Origin: Acidithiobacillus sp.
GTDB lineage: Bacteria > Pseudomonadota > Gammaproteobacteria > Acidithiobacillales > Acidithiobacillaceae
Length of the DNA: 64,000 nt
Assembly: GCA_028697715.1 (NCBI GenBank)
Contig: JAQVDS010000003.1
Location: forward strand, 62,001 to 126,000
Direction of reading: 5' to 3'
The notes under the pieces: generated by a model
What the model saw: the letters and a program-made list of their open reading frames with translations, nothing else
Database searches by the model: none
Told to the model about the DNA's origin: nothing
In this document: piece after piece, positions 63,783 to 64,000 of the stretch
Position numbering within the stretch: the stretch's first letter is position 1
Layout of the letters: every line of letters begins with the position of its first letter
Position numbers and translations under genes: made by a program

Positions 63783-64000
63783 AGTGCAGCCACTCGGGAT
63801 GATCGTTGCGACGTCCCGCTACGGTGTCGAAGTAGCGGCTCTGCAGCGCTTCCGTGATCGGGCCACGCCGTCCATTGCCGATCTTGCGGTCATCGATTTC
63901 GCGGATGGGGGTCACCTCTGCAGCGGTACCGGTGAAGAAGGCCTCGTCGGCAATGTAGAATTCATCACGGGTGAGCTGTTTCTCGACGATCGGAATGCCG
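63772..64000 (-). CDS. ilvE: Branched-chain amino acid aminotransferase, 3' part
   Basis: The frame is open to the window edge and gives the C-terminal 75 residues of IlvE: IVEKQLTRDEFYIADEAFFT followed by GTAAEVTPIREIDDRKIGNG and ending PEWLHYVD. The PLP enzyme makes leucine, isoleucine and valine from the keto acids; it complements ilvBHC seen earlier. The rest lies outside the window. Confidence 0.93.
   Translation of the reverse strand, partial: GIPIVEKQLTRDEFYIADEAFFTGTAAEVTPIREIDDRKIGNGRRGPITEALQSRYFDTVAGRRNDHPEWLHYVD

Overview
The window (64 kb, GC-rich, gene-dense, almost all short operons with 1-14 nt overlaps) looks like a chromosomal segment of an autotrophic, hopanoid-making gammaproteobacterium-like chemolithotroph, most probably Acidithiobacillus or a close relative. 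This is inferred from the combination of a complete alpha-carboxysome locus with form IA Rubisco and CbbR, a large hopanoid gene cluster, a pilMNOPQ-aroKB operon and complete isoleucine/valine synthesis genes. I see no mobile elements, CRISPR array, tRNA or rRNA, and no gap between genes above about 215 bp.

Region by region: (1) 1-13420 +: hopanoid tailoring and transport (hpnI partial, hpnJ, hpnK, hpnN, hpnL-like, a diiron ferritin-like protein, hpnH, hpnM), then mlaA and gatCAB in one chain of overlapping genes. (2) 13460-22878 -: an exported SCP2-like protein, then dgt, thyX, aroB, aroK, pilQPONM; aroK appears to use a CTG start codon. (3) 23093-30837 +: tadA, yjbQ, an unknown gene, a short MutS2-like ATPase, ilvB-ilvH-ilvC, psd, pssA. 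(4) 30834-36168 -: DUF202 membrane protein, yifB/comM, ubiK, two UbiH-family hydroxylases, DsrE-like; then + ahpC-type peroxiredoxin, a second DUF202 protein, dusA, a HAD hydrolase. (5) 39226-59869: carbon fixation. cbbR (-) diverges from cbbL-cbbS-csoS2-csoSCA-csoS4A-csoS4B-csoS1C-csoS1A-csoS1B-bacterioferritin-like-acRAF-mcdA-mcdB-cbbO-dabB-membrane ORF-dabA-CPII-cbbQ (+), about 18 kb in one direction; csoS1D and a Nudix gene lie just beyond on the minus strand behind an OprB-like porin. (6) 61297-64000: cutA, dsbD, a CHCC zinc-finger protein and the 3' end of ilvE.

How it works together: DabAB takes up inorganic carbon as bicarbonate, CsoSCA dehydrates it to CO2 inside a CsoS1/CsoS4/CsoS1D shell organised by CsoS2, where CbbLS fixes it; acRAF and CbbQ/CbbO assemble and reactivate Rubisco, McdAB positions the carboxysomes and CPII probably senses bicarbonate or nucleotides. 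The most striking single signal is inside csoS2: an in-phase CCCAAAA slippery heptamer, 6 nt spacer and stem-loop, with a -1 frame stop three codons on, i.e. a programmed frameshift that would give short and long CsoS2 forms. Several stem-loops between carboxysome genes probably set transcript ratios.
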